Part shown: positions 7,930-16,523 of the stretch, piece after piece
Layout of the letters: each line of letters starts with the position of its first letter
How positions within the stretch are numbered: position 1 is the stretch's first letter
DNA from: JADGHX01 sp035760965
GTDB taxonomy: Bacteria > Pseudomonadota > Gammaproteobacteria > Steroidobacterales > Steroidobacteraceae
Length of the DNA: 52,752 bases
NCBI GenBank assembly: GCA_035760965.1
Contig: DASTRY010000074.1
Span: 1 to 52,752, forward strand
Direction: 5' to 3'
The notes under the pieces: generated by a model
Seen by the model: only the letters and a program-made list of their open reading frames with translations
Database searches by the model: none
Told to the model about the DNA's origin: nothing
Position numbers and translations under genes: made by a program

Positions 7930-9140
7930 GGCCGGCGTTCGAGCTGCTCGCGACCGACGGCGCGGCGCGCCTCGGCAAGCTCTCTCTCACGCACGGCGTC
8001 GTCGAAACGCCTGCGTTCATGCCGATCGGGACGTACGGCAGCGTGAAAGCGATGACGCCCGAGGAGCTCGAAGGGCTCGGCGCGCAGATCATCCTCGGCA
8101 ACACGTTCCACCTCATGCTGCGGCCCGGCGCGGACATCGTGAACGCGCACGGTGGGCTGCATGGCTTCATGCACTGGCAGCGACCGATCCTCACGGATTC
8201 CGGCGGCTTTCAGGTGTTCAGCCTGCGCAGCTTGCGCAAGATCACCGAGGAGGGCGTGCGGTTCAAATCACCCATCGACGGCTCCGACGTCCGGCTCACG
8301 CCGGAAGACTCGATGGATGTGCAATTGCGGTTGCGGTCGGACATCGCGATGGCGCTGGACGATTGCACGCCATACCCCGCGACCGAGGCCGAGGCTCGCG
8401 CATCGATGGAGAGATCGATGCGCTGGGCGAAGAGAAGTCATGAGCACTACTACCGCGAGTGGGCGCGCGGATCGAACCGCGGCGGCGTGACCGAGGCCGC
8501 CGCGTCGCTCGACGAGCGCTCGAATGGAGCCCCGGGCGACCTCCCGCAACGCGCGCCCGAGGGGCCTCCTGGAGGACTGTTCGGCATCGTGCAGGGAGGC
8601 ATGCACACCTCGCTGCGCCTCGCCTCGCTCGAGACCCTCCTGCAGCTCGATTGGCCCGGACTCGCGGTCGGCGGCCTCGCGGTGGGCGAACCGGAGGAGG
8701 AGCGGCTGCGGGTGCTGGAAACCGTGGTGCCGCAGATGCCGGCGGACAAGCCACGGTACCTGATGGGCGTCGGCAAGCCCGAGGACATCGTCGCCGCTGT
8801 GGCCCGCGGTATCGATATGTTCGATTGCGTGATCCCCACCCGCCATGCGCGCAACGGCCACCTGTTCACCTCGCTCGGCGTCGTGAACATCCGGAACAGC
8901 GCGCATCACGCGGACCTCGGTCCGCTGGACCCCAACTGCGCCTGCTATACGTGCCGCAACTACTCGCGCGCGTACCTCCGCCACCTCGACCGTTGCAATG
9001 AGATCCTGGGCTCCCGGCTGAACACGATCCACAACCTGCACTTCTACCTGGACCTCATGCGCCAGATTCGCGCCGCGATTGCCGCCGGGCGGTTCGGTGC
9101 TTTCGCCCGGGACTATCGCGCCCGCGCGGCGGCGGCCTGA
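7926..9140 (+). CDS. tgt: Queuine tRNA-ribosyltransferase Tgt
   Basis: A 404-residue tRNA-guanine transglycosylase that exchanges G34 for preQ1 in tRNAs with GUN anticodons. The first catalytic Asp is in ILTDSGGFQVFSL and the nucleophilic Asp in GIDMFDCVIPTRHARNG. Zinc ligands are the three Cys of CACYTC plus the later His of YLRHLDRC. Compared with the usual 375 residues it carries an insertion of about 30 residues rich in Gly, Ala, Pro and Arg just before LFGIVQGG (encoded at about 8465-8575). Coupled to queA upstream. Confidence 0.96.
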   Translation: MRPAFELLATDGAARLGKLSLTHGVVETPAFMPIGTYGSVKAMTPEELEGLGAQIILGNTFHLMLRPGADIVNAHGGLHGFMHWQRPILTDSGGFQVFSLRSLRKITEEGVRFKSPIDGSDVRLTPEDSMDVQLRLRSDIAMALDDCTPYPATEAEARASMERSMRWAKRSHEHYYREWARGSNRGGVTEAAASLDERSNGAPGDLPQRAPEGPPGGLFGIVQGGMHTSLRLASLETLLQLDWPGLAVGGLAVGEPEEERLRVLETVVPQMPADKPRYLMGVGKPEDIVAAVARGIDMFDCVIPTRHARNGHLFTSLGVVNIRNSAHHADLGPLDPNCACYTCRNYSRAYLRHLDRCNEILGSRLNTIHNLHFYLDLMRQIRAAIAAGRFGAFARDYRARAAAA

Positions 9141-9165
9141 TGGGCTCGGTCCGGCATGCGACGTA

Positions 9166-9187
9166 CGGGGCGAAAGGCCCGCTTTTT
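9166..9187 (+). terminator. Weak intrinsic terminator candidate after tgt
   Basis: CGGG (9166-9169) can pair with CCCG (9178-9181), with one further inner C-G pair, followed by five T (9183-9187). The stem is short, so it is only a candidate separating queA-tgt from yajC-secDF. Confidence 0.3.
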
Positions 9188-9211
9188 CAAGGAACAAGCG
9201 GCGCCGGACGC

Positions 9212-9222
9212 TGTGGCATAAT
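9212..9222 (+). promoter_or_regulatory. Extended -10 promoter candidate for yajC-secD-secF
   Basis: TGG-CATAAT (extended -10, hexamer 9217-9222) lies about 85 bases before the yajC ATG. No strong -35 is present, as is common for extended -10 promoters. Confidence 0.4.
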
Positions 9223-9305
9223 GCCGCCCCTTCGCGCCCGGGCCCGGCCCATCCGGCCGACGGTTTCGTAAGCGATATCCAGGGTTTTCACTCCAAGGTG
9301 ACCTC

Positions 9306-9635
<330 letters not shown>

Positions 9636-9638
9636 GCC

Positions 9639-11516
9639 ATGCTCGAGTACGCGCGCTGGAAATACGTTCTCGTTGCCGTAGTCCTCGTTCTGGCTCTGAT
9701 TTTTGCGTTGCCCAACGTGTTCGGCGAAGCGCCGGCTCTGCAGGTGGCGCGCAAAGATCGCACCGCGATGGACACGACGGCACAGCAGACCATCGAGAAA
9801 TTCCTCACCGACCAGAAGATCCCCTTCGTTCGCTCCGTCATCGATAGCGGCCGCCTCATGGTGCATTTCGCGGACGTGCCCTCGCAGTTGCGCGCGCGCG
9901 ATGCGGTCAACGCCAACCCGCAGTTCAAGGATCAGTACATCACGGCGCTGTCGTTCGCGACCCGCGCCCCGGCGATCTTCACCAAGCTCGGCATTCGGCC
10001 GATGCCATTCGGCCTCGACCTGCGCGGCGGCCTATATCTGCTGTACCAGGTGGACGTGAGCGGCGCGATCAATCAGGTGCTGAGCGGCTACGAGCAGGCC
10101 GCACGCCGCGCGCTCGCCAACGCGAAGATCCAGTACATCGACGTCGCTCCGGTCGCGGTCGACAGCCCGCGCCCGAACGCCATTCGCGTCACGCTGCCGC
10201 CCAACTCGGATCCCGACGCGGTACGCGACCTGCTCTCGAAGACGCTCTCCGACCTCACGCTGACCACCATCAACCTCTCGAGCGGCCCGGCCGTGCAGGG
10301 CGTGATGACCGAGAAGCAGATTCGCGAGCGCCAGGACTACGCGATCCAGAAGAACATCGAAACGCTGCGCAATCGCGTGAACGAGCTCGGCGTGTCCGAG
10401 CCCATCGTGCAGCGGCAAGGGCTCGACCGGATCAACGTGCAGCTGCCCGGCGTGCAGAACTCGGCCGAGGTCAAAGACATCCTGGGCAAAGTGGCGACGC
10501 TCGAATGGCGTCTCGAGGACACGCAGCACAGCGCGATCGAGGCCGCGCAGCGCGGCCGCGCGCCGCTCGGGTCGAAGCTGTACTACATGCGCGGCACGCG
10601 CCAGCCGGTGCTGCTGAAGCGCGACATCATCGTGACCGGCGATCAGCTTACCGATGCGCGCACGGCCGCCACGCAGGAAGGCCCGGGCGTCTCGATCAAG
10701 CTCGACTCGCGCGGTGGCGAGGAGATGCTGAAGACCACGCGCGCGAACGTCGGCCGGCGCATGGGCGTCGTGTTCATCGAGAAGAGTCGCGAGACGGTGA
10801 ACGTCAACGGCAAGCCGGTGACGCGTGATGTGACGACCGAAGAGGTCATCAGCCTTGCGACGATTCGCGGCGTGTTCAGCAACCAGTTCCAGATCACGGG
10901 CCTGCAGGCCGGAGAAGCGCGCGAGCTGGCCTTGCTGCTGCGCGCCGGCTCGCTCGCGGCGCCGATCTATGTCGTCGAGGAGCGTGCCGTCGGCCCGAGC
11001 GTCGGGCAGAAGAACATCGATCAGGGCGTGAACGCGCTCATCATCGGCATGGCCGGCGTGTTCATCTTCATGGTGATCTACTACAAGGTATTCGGCCTCG
11101 TCGCCGATGCCGTGCTGCTCGCCAACGTCGTGCTGCTCACCGCGCTGCTCTCGATGATGCGCGCGTCGCTCTCGCTGCCGGGCATCGCGGGCATCATCCT
11201 GACCGTCGGCATGGCGGTGGACGCGAACGTGCTGATCTACGAGCGCATCCGTGAGGAGCTGCGCAACGGTGTGTCGCCGCAAGCGGCGATCCGACATGGC
11301 TTCGACAAGGCGTTCTCCGCCATCGCGGACTCGAACGTGACGACGCTCATCGCCGGCATCGTGCTCTGGATCTTCGGCACCGGCGCGATTCGCGGCTTCG
11401 CCGTCGTGCTGACGCTCGGCATCGGCACGTCGATGTTCACGGCGTTGATGGGCAGCCGTGCGCTGCTCACCCTCATGTACGGCGGCAAGCGCAAGCTCGC
11501 GAAGTTACCGATCTAA
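9639..11516 (+). CDS. secD: Protein translocase subunit SecD
   Basis: A 625-residue RND-like membrane protein that, with SecF, uses the proton gradient to pull preproteins through SecYEG to the periplasm. There is a membrane helix near the N-terminus (about 8-26), the conserved D-LRGGLYLLYQVD block at about residue 127, a large periplasmic P1 region, and five C-terminal membrane helices including the GMAVDANVLIYERIREEL motif with the conserved Asp used for proton coupling. Length is normal. Sits between yajC and secF. Confidence 0.97.
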   Translation: MLEYARWKYVLVAVVLVLALIFALPNVFGEAPALQVARKDRTAMDTTAQQTIEKFLTDQKIPFVRSVIDSGRLMVHFADVPSQLRARDAVNANPQFKDQYITALSFATRAPAIFTKLGIRPMPFGLDLRGGLYLLYQVDVSGAINQVLSGYEQAARRALANAKIQYIDVAPVAVDSPRPNAIRVTLPPNSDPDAVRDLLSKTLSDLTLTTINLSSGPAVQGVMTEKQIRERQDYAIQKNIETLRNRVNELGVSEPIVQRQGLDRINVQLPGVQNSAEVKDILGKVATLEWRLEDTQHSAIEAAQRGRAPLGSKLYYMRGTRQPVLLKRDIIVTGDQLTDARTAATQEGPGVSIKLDSRGGEEMLKTTRANVGRRMGVVFIEKSRETVNVNGKPVTRDVTTEEVISLATIRGVFSNQFQITGLQAGEARELALLLRAGSLAAPIYVVEERAVGPSVGQKNIDQGVNALIIGMAGVFIFMVIYYKVFGLVADAVLLANVVLLTALLSMMRASLSLPGIAGIILTVGMAVDANVLIYERIREELRNGVSPQAAIRHGFDKAFSAIADSNVTTLIAGIVLWIFGTGAIRGFAVVLTLGIGTSMFTALMGSRALLTLMYGGKRKLAKLPI

Positions 11517-11537
11517 GTTTTCTCTGGGGCATTCGTA

Positions 11538-12473
11538 GTGGAATTCTTTCACAAGCCGACGAACTTCCCGTTCATGGCCACACGCAAGGTGTGGTACGGG
11601 CTGTCCGTGGTCCTGATGATCGTGTGCTTCGTGTCGTTCGCGACCCGCGGCCTGAACTACGCCATCGATTTCACGGGCGGCGTGAGCGTCGAAGCCACCT
11701 TCCCGCAGGCGGCGGATGTGGAAAAGGTGCGCGCCGCACTCGAGGCGGCGGGCTTCCACGAGCCGTCGGTGCAGCAGTTCGGCTCATCCCGCGATATCGC
11801 GATCCGGCTCCCGCCCATCGAAGGGCAGACCGGCGATGTGATCCGCGCGAACATCGAGAAGGCGCTGCAAGGGGTCGATCCCGGCGCACACATCCAGCAG
11901 CTTGAAGTCGTCGGGCCGCAAGTCGGCAGCGAGCTGAAGGTGAGCGCGATGTGGGCGCTGTCGTTCACGCTGATACTGATCGCCATCTATCTGGCGCTCC
12001 GCTTCCACACGTGGCGCCTCTCCGCCGGAGCCATTCTCGCGGTGGCGCACGACCCGATCCTCGTGCTCGGCGTCTTCTCGGTGACGCAGACGCCGTTCGA
12101 TCTCGCGGTCGTCGCGGCCATCCTCGCGGTCATCGGCTACTCGCTGAACGACACGGTCATCGTGTTCGATCGCATCCGCGAGCGCTTCGAGGCGAGCCGG
12201 CGGCTGCCGTCGGCCGTCGTGCTGGACCAGGCGATCAACCAGACGCTCTCGCGCACGATCATGACGAAGGTCGTGACCTCGATCGTCGTCGTGGCGCTGC
12301 TCTTTCTCGGCGGGCCGGTGCTGCGCGGTTTCTCCGAAGCGCTGTTGATCGGCATCCTCGCCGGCACGTATTCGTCGATCTACATTTCGAGCTCCGTTGC
12401 GCTCGACCTGGGGCTCAAAGCCGAGCACGTGTTCCCGACGGTGAAGAAGACCGCCGTGGACCACCTGCCGTGA
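11538..12473 (+). CDS. secF: Protein translocase subunit SecF
   Basis: A 311-residue partner of SecD with six membrane helices. Diagnostic blocks are YAIDFTGGVSVEATF near the N-terminus and VIGYSLNDTVIVFDRIRERF in the transporter part. GTG start at 11538, 21 bases after secD. The next gene (TerC family) starts five bases after its stop, so it may be co-transcribed. Confidence 0.97.
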   Translation: MEFFHKPTNFPFMATRKVWYGLSVVLMIVCFVSFATRGLNYAIDFTGGVSVEATFPQAADVEKVRAALEAAGFHEPSVQQFGSSRDIAIRLPPIEGQTGDVIRANIEKALQGVDPGAHIQQLEVVGPQVGSELKVSAMWALSFTLILIAIYLALRFHTWRLSAGAILAVAHDPILVLGVFSVTQTPFDLAVVAAILAVIGYSLNDTVIVFDRIRERFEASRRLPSAVVLDQAINQTLSRTIMTKVVTSIVVVALLFLGGPVLRGFSEALLIGILAGTYSSIYISSSVALDLGLKAEHVFPTVKKTAVDHLP

Positions 12474-12477
12474 CCCG

Positions 12478-13218
12478 ATGCTGGAGCTACTGACCGACCC
12501 GCAAGCCTGGATCGCGTTCCTCACGCTGTCGGCGCTCGAAATCGTCCTCGGCATCGACAACATCATCTTCATCTCGATCCTCGTCGGGCGCCTGCCCGCC
12601 GAGCAGCGCACCTCCGCGCGCATCAGCGGGCTCGCGTTCGCGATGCTCACGCGCGTGCTGTTGCTCTTTTCGATCGTCTGGCTGACGCGCTTGACCAACC
12701 CCTGGTTCGTCGTCTTCGAGCAGGGCGTGTCCGGGCGCGACCTGATCCTCTTCATCGGCGGGCTGTTCCTGCTGGTGAAGAGCACGCTCGAGATCCATCA
12801 CACGCTCGAAGGCGCTGCCGAGCAGCACCGCGCGCCCGTCTTTTCGAGCTTCTTCATGACCGTCGCGCAGATCGGCGTGATCGATATCGTGTTCTCGCTC
12901 GATTCGGTGTTCACGGCCGTCGGGCTCGCGAACGACCTGCCGGTCATGGTGGCGGCCGTGATCGTCGCGATTCTCGTGATGATGGTCGTGTCGGGCGCGA
13001 TCGCCGACTTCGTCGATCGCCACCCGACCATCAAGATTCTCGCGCTCTCGTTCCTCATCCTGATCGGCGTGGCGCTGATCGGCGAGGGCGCGCACTTTCA
13101 CATTCCGAAGGGCTACCTCTACTTCGCGATGGCCTTCTCGGTGTCGGTGGAGATGATCAACATCCGCTTGCGGCGGTTGCTCGACCGCAAGGAGAAGACG
13201 GAAGACGCGCCGGGCTGA
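12478..13218 (+). CDS. TerC-family integral membrane protein
   Basis: A 246-residue protein with about seven membrane helices. The family signature LEIVLGIDNIIFISI lies at residues 19-33, a second acidic helix VIDIVFSLDSVFTAVG follows, and both retain the Asp residues typical of TerC/MntX-like proteins. Recent work links this family to manganese efflux and metalation of secreted proteins; the older name comes from tellurite resistance. Placement directly after secF would suit a role at or near the translocon, but that is inference. The stop converges with the permease gene, four bases away. Confidence 0.88.
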   Translation: MLELLTDPQAWIAFLTLSALEIVLGIDNIIFISILVGRLPAEQRTSARISGLAFAMLTRVLLLFSIVWLTRLTNPWFVVFEQGVSGRDLILFIGGLFLLVKSTLEIHHTLEGAAEQHRAPVFSSFFMTVAQIGVIDIVFSLDSVFTAVGLANDLPVMVAAVIVAILVMMVVSGAIADFVDRHPTIKILALSFLILIGVALIGEGAHFHIPKGYLYFAMAFSVSVEMINIRLRRLLDRKEKTEDAPG

Positions 13219-13222
13219 CCGG

Positions 13223-14713
13223 TCAGCTTTCCGCGCGCGCCGGCTCGCCGTTCGTTGCGACCTCGCCGTTACGCAGCTTGCTGCGGCGATAGCTGTAGCC
13301 GAAGTAGATGATGACGCCGATGACCGTCCACCAGATGAGGCGCATCCAGGTGGCCTTCTCGAGTGTTGCGGCCATCACACCGCAGAAGCCGACCCCGAGC
13401 AGGCTCACGGCCCAGACACCCTTCACCCTGAAGGGCCGCGGCAGCTCCGGGCGCGTATAGCGCAGCACCAACACGCCGATGCAGACGACGATAAAGGCGA
13501 TCAGCGTGCCGATGGACACCATCTCGCTCAGTACATTGATCGGCAGCAGCCCCGCCGCGAGCATCGCGAACGCGCCCGTGATGGCGGTGGCGACGTATGG
13601 GGTGCGAAATTTCGGATGCACCTTCGCGAACGCCGGCGGTATCAGTCCGTGCTGGGCCATCGTCAGGAAGATGCGGGCCTGCGCGAGGATCATCACCAGG
13701 ATGACGGAGGTGAGGCCGGCGAGCGCGCCGACGATCACCCAGATCGTGAGCCAGTTCAGCTCCGGATGCGCCTGCAAGGCCACGGCGACCGGTGCAGCAT
13801 CGTTCAGCTGCGGATACGGCACGAGGCCCGTCAGCACCGCCGACATGAGGATGTAGAGCAGCGTGCAGATGAAGAGGCTGCCGAGGATGCCGATCGGCAG
13901 ATCGCGTTGTGGGTTCCTCGCTTCCTGAGCGGCGGTCGATACCGCATCGAAGCCGATGTACGCGAAGAAGATGATGCCCGAGGCGCGCAGGATGCCGGAA
14001 ATGCCGAATTCGCCGAACGTGCCGGTGTTCGGCGGCACGTACGGATGCCAGTAGGAGGTGCTGACGTAGAACGCGCCGAACGCAATCACGAGCACGACGA
14101 TCGTCACCTTGATGGCGACGACGATGCCGTTCACGGTGGCGGACTGACGGATGCCGATGTAGCAGATCGTCGTCGCAAGCGCCGCAATCAGGATCGCCGG
14201 AACGTTCAGCACGCCGCCCGACGCGACGAACCCATGACTCCAGTCCACCGGCGCTTTGGAAAGCGCTTCGGGCACGGCGGCGAGGTGCAGCTCCTCCAGG
14301 AGCTTCACGAAATAGCGCGACCAGCCTACCGCGACCGTCGCGGCCGCCAGCATGTATTCGAGGACGAGGTTCCAGCCGACGAACCAGGCGGTGAACTCGC
14401 CGAGCGTCGCGTAGCTGTAGGCATAGGCGCTGCCGGATACCGGCACCATCGATGAGAACTCGGCATAGCAGAGGCCTGCGAAGAGGCAGCCGAACGCAGC
14501 GATGATGAACGAGATGGGGATGGCAGGACCGGCGTGCTGCGCGGCCGCGAGGCCGGTCAACACGAAGATGCCGGTGCCGATGATGCCGCCGATGCCGATC
14601 GCGATGAGGGCCCCCGGGCCGAGCGAGCGAACCAGGGTGACGCCGCCTTCGCCCTGGGCCTCCTTCGACAGCTCGGCGATCGGGATGGTCGCGAAAATAC
14701 CGGGTTTGCTCAT
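13223..14713 (-). CDS. APC-family amino-acid permease
   Basis: A 496-residue amino acid-polyamine-organocation transporter with about twelve membrane helices. The first helix has GIGGIIGTGIFVLTG, a typical substrate-binding glycine-rich stretch, and the sixth carries FFAYIGFDAVSTAAQEARNPQRDLP, the consensus of cationic-amino-acid-transporter-like members. The substrate cannot be read directly. It lies downstream of suhB on the same strand with a gap of about 90 bases, and is convergent with the TerC gene. Confidence 0.88.
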   Translation of the reverse strand: MSKPGIFATIPIAELSKEAQGEGGVTLVRSLGPGALIAIGIGGIIGTGIFVLTGLAAAQHAGPAIPISFIIAAFGCLFAGLCYAEFSSMVPVSGSAYAYSYATLGEFTAWFVGWNLVLEYMLAAATVAVGWSRYFVKLLEELHLAAVPEALSKAPVDWSHGFVASGGVLNVPAILIAALATTICYIGIRQSATVNGIVVAIKVTIVVLVIAFGAFYVSTSYWHPYVPPNTGTFGEFGISGILRASGIIFFAYIGFDAVSTAAQEARNPQRDLPIGILGSLFICTLLYILMSAVLTGLVPYPQLNDAAPVAVALQAHPELNWLTIWVIVGALAGLTSVILVMILAQARIFLTMAQHGLIPPAFAKVHPKFRTPYVATAITGAFAMLAAGLLPINVLSEMVSIGTLIAFIVVCIGVLVLRYTRPELPRPFRVKGVWAVSLLGVGFCGVMAATLEKATWMRLIWWTVIGVIIYFGYSYRRSKLRNGEVATNGEPARAES

Positions 14714-14802
14714 CGATCGGTCCCCGCAACGTTAAATTGCGCGCGACTCTACTACACCGCGCCGAGCGAACGTTAGCTCGCAGGTCGCATTGTCAGCCGT
14801 CC

Positions 14803-15621
14803 TCAGCGCTCGCGCAGTTGCTCGGTGACGTGCGGGGCCAGGGCGTCGAGCAGCGCGGCGTAGACCTTCGGCGAGCCCGCGACGATGTTGCCGCTGTCCT
14901 TGTATTCCCCGCCGGTCAGATTGCCGACACGGCCGCCGGCTTCCTGGATCAGCAGCACGCCGGCGGCGGTGTCCCATGGTGCAAGACCGATCTCGAAGAA
15001 CGCATCCACGCGGCCCGCCGCCACGTAAGCCAGATCGAGCGCGGCGGAGCCGGGCCGGCGTACGCCTGCCGTTTGCTCCATGACCGTCCTCAGCATCGCG
15101 AGATACGGCTCGATGAAGCGCACGTTCGAGCGATAGGGGAAGCCCGTCGCCACGAGCGCGCCGTCGAGCGTGCGCTGCTTGCTCACGCGAATGCGGTGAT
15201 TGTCGAGCCGCGCACCTTCGCCGCGCGAGGCCGTGAAGATCTCCTGGCGCAGCGGATCGTAGACGACGGCATGCTCGAGGCGGCCGCGATGGCGGCACGC
15301 AATGGAGACCGCGAACTGCGGGAATCCGTGCAGAAAGTTCGTGGTGCCATCGAGCGGATCGATGATCCACACGGTGTCGGACTCGCCGTTCTTGCCGGGG
15401 ATCGAGCCGCTCTCCTCGCCGAGGAAGGCGTGCGCCGGATAGTGCTTGCGGATGTGGCCGATGATTTCGTTCTCGGCGGCGCGATCCACCTCGGTGACGA
15501 AGTCGTTGCGGCCCTTCGAGGTGATCTCGAGGCTCTCGAGCCGATTCATGCTCCGGACGATGATTTCGCCGGCGTTGCGCGCGGCGCGGACCGCGATGTT
15601 GAGCAGGGCGTGGACGGGCAT
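14803..15621 (-). CDS. suhB: Inositol-1-monophosphatase family protein SuhB
   Basis: A 272-residue magnesium-dependent phosphatase. Metal-binding motifs are GEESG (the Glu ligand), DPLDGTTNFLHGFP (Asp ligands and catalytic Thr) and the C-terminal WDTAAGVLLIQEAGG. In gammaproteobacteria the orthologue also takes part in the rRNA antitermination complex. It is divergent from trmJ, matching the E. coli suhB/trmJ arrangement, which supports the orthology. Confidence 0.94.
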   Translation of the reverse strand: MPVHALLNIAVRAARNAGEIIVRSMNRLESLEITSKGRNDFVTEVDRAAENEIIGHIRKHYPAHAFLGEESGSIPGKNGESDTVWIIDPLDGTTNFLHGFPQFAVSIACRHRGRLEHAVVYDPLRQEIFTASRGEGARLDNHRIRVSKQRTLDGALVATGFPYRSNVRFIEPYLAMLRTVMEQTAGVRRPGSAALDLAYVAAGRVDAFFEIGLAPWDTAAGVLLIQEAGGRVGNLTGGEYKDSGNIVAGSPKVYAALLDALAPHVTEQLRER

Positions 15622-15672
15622 TTATGCTGCGATCGAATGAGCGAAATTTGCGGCTGAGCGTTTTACAGAGCA

Positions 15673-15714
15673 CCCGGATCACCGATGATCCGGGACAGGG
15701 CAGGCGTTGCCTGC
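15673..15714. repeat. Two tandem hairpins between suhB and trmJ
   Basis: A perfect 9-bp inverted repeat, CCCGGATCA-CCGA-TGATCCGGG (15673-15694), is followed five bases later by a 6-bp one, GCAGGC-GTT-GCCTGC (15700-15714). They occupy the divergent intergenic region, upstream of both genes, so a simple terminator is unlikely. They could be operator sites or a REP/BIME-like element; no second copy was seen in the window. Confidence 0.6.
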
Positions 15715-15763
15715 GGCCGCTAGCGTACCAGATGACCCCGAGTCCCCGGCCTGCGATTTCCAC

Positions 15764-16516
15764 ATGATTCCCGCGACTCCCGCGATCCGCATCGTGCTCG
15801 TCGAGCCATCGCACCCCGGCAACATCGGGGCGGTCGCGCGCGCGATGAAGAACATGGCGCTGCGTGAGCTCGTGCTCGTGCGGCCGAAGCTGTTTCCGCA
15901 TGCGGAGGCGACGGCGCGCGCCTCGGGCGCGGACGATCTGCTCGCGCGCGCCACCGTGGTGGACACGCTCGAGCAGGCGCTCGCCGGCGTCGGCTACGTC
16001 GCGGCGACGACCTCGCGCGATCGCGATCAGAACTTCCGAGTTCTCGACGTGCGCGATGCCGCGGCGCGCATCGTCGCCGAGTCGCAGCGCGCGCCGGCAG
16101 CTGTGCTGTTCGGGGCCGAGCGTACCGGGCTCACGAACGAGGCGCTCGAAACGGCCCATGCGCTGATTCGCATTCCGGCGAATCAGGAGTACCTGTCGTT
16201 GAATCTCGCGATGGCCGTGCAGCTCGTGGCGTACGAGCTGTTCCGGGCGTTCGCGAGCCCGACGATCGCCGATCCGCGCAGCGCACCGCTCGCGACGCCC
16301 GAGGAGATGGAGCGCCTCTACACCCATCTCGCGCAAGTGATGGAGGAAGTGGATTTCCGGGATCGCACCCAGTCGGGCACGCACCTGATGGCGCGCATCC
16401 GCCGCATCTTCCAGCGCGCGGAGCTGGATCAGAACGAGGTGAACATCCTGCGCGGACTGTTGACGGCCGTGCAGAACAAGCGACGCGCCGCAGGCTCGCC
16501 GCGGTCGGGCACGTGA
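15764..16516 (+). CDS. trmJ: tRNA (cytidine/uridine-2'-O-)-methyltransferase TrmJ
   Basis: A 250-residue SPOUT methyltransferase that methylates the ribose of nucleotide 32 in tRNAs. Motif 1 is VEPSHPGNIGAVARAMKN; the knot region contains LFGAERTGLTNE and the motif 3 block IPANQEYLSLNLAMAVQLVAYE. The frame is open from 15707, but the ATG at 15764 gives the family length and begins directly at the first strand. It is followed after seven bases by the desulfurase gene; trmJ beside isc genes is the E. coli order. Confidence 0.93.
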   Translation: MIPATPAIRIVLVEPSHPGNIGAVARAMKNMALRELVLVRPKLFPHAEATARASGADDLLARATVVDTLEQALAGVGYVAATTSRDRDQNFRVLDVRDAAARIVAESQRAPAAVLFGAERTGLTNEALETAHALIRIPANQEYLSLNLAMAVQLVAYELFRAFASPTIADPRSAPLATPEEMERLYTHLAQVMEEVDFRDRTQSGTHLMARIRRIFQRAELDQNEVNILRGLLTAVQNKRRAAGSPRSGT

Positions 16517-16523
16517 GGTCCGC

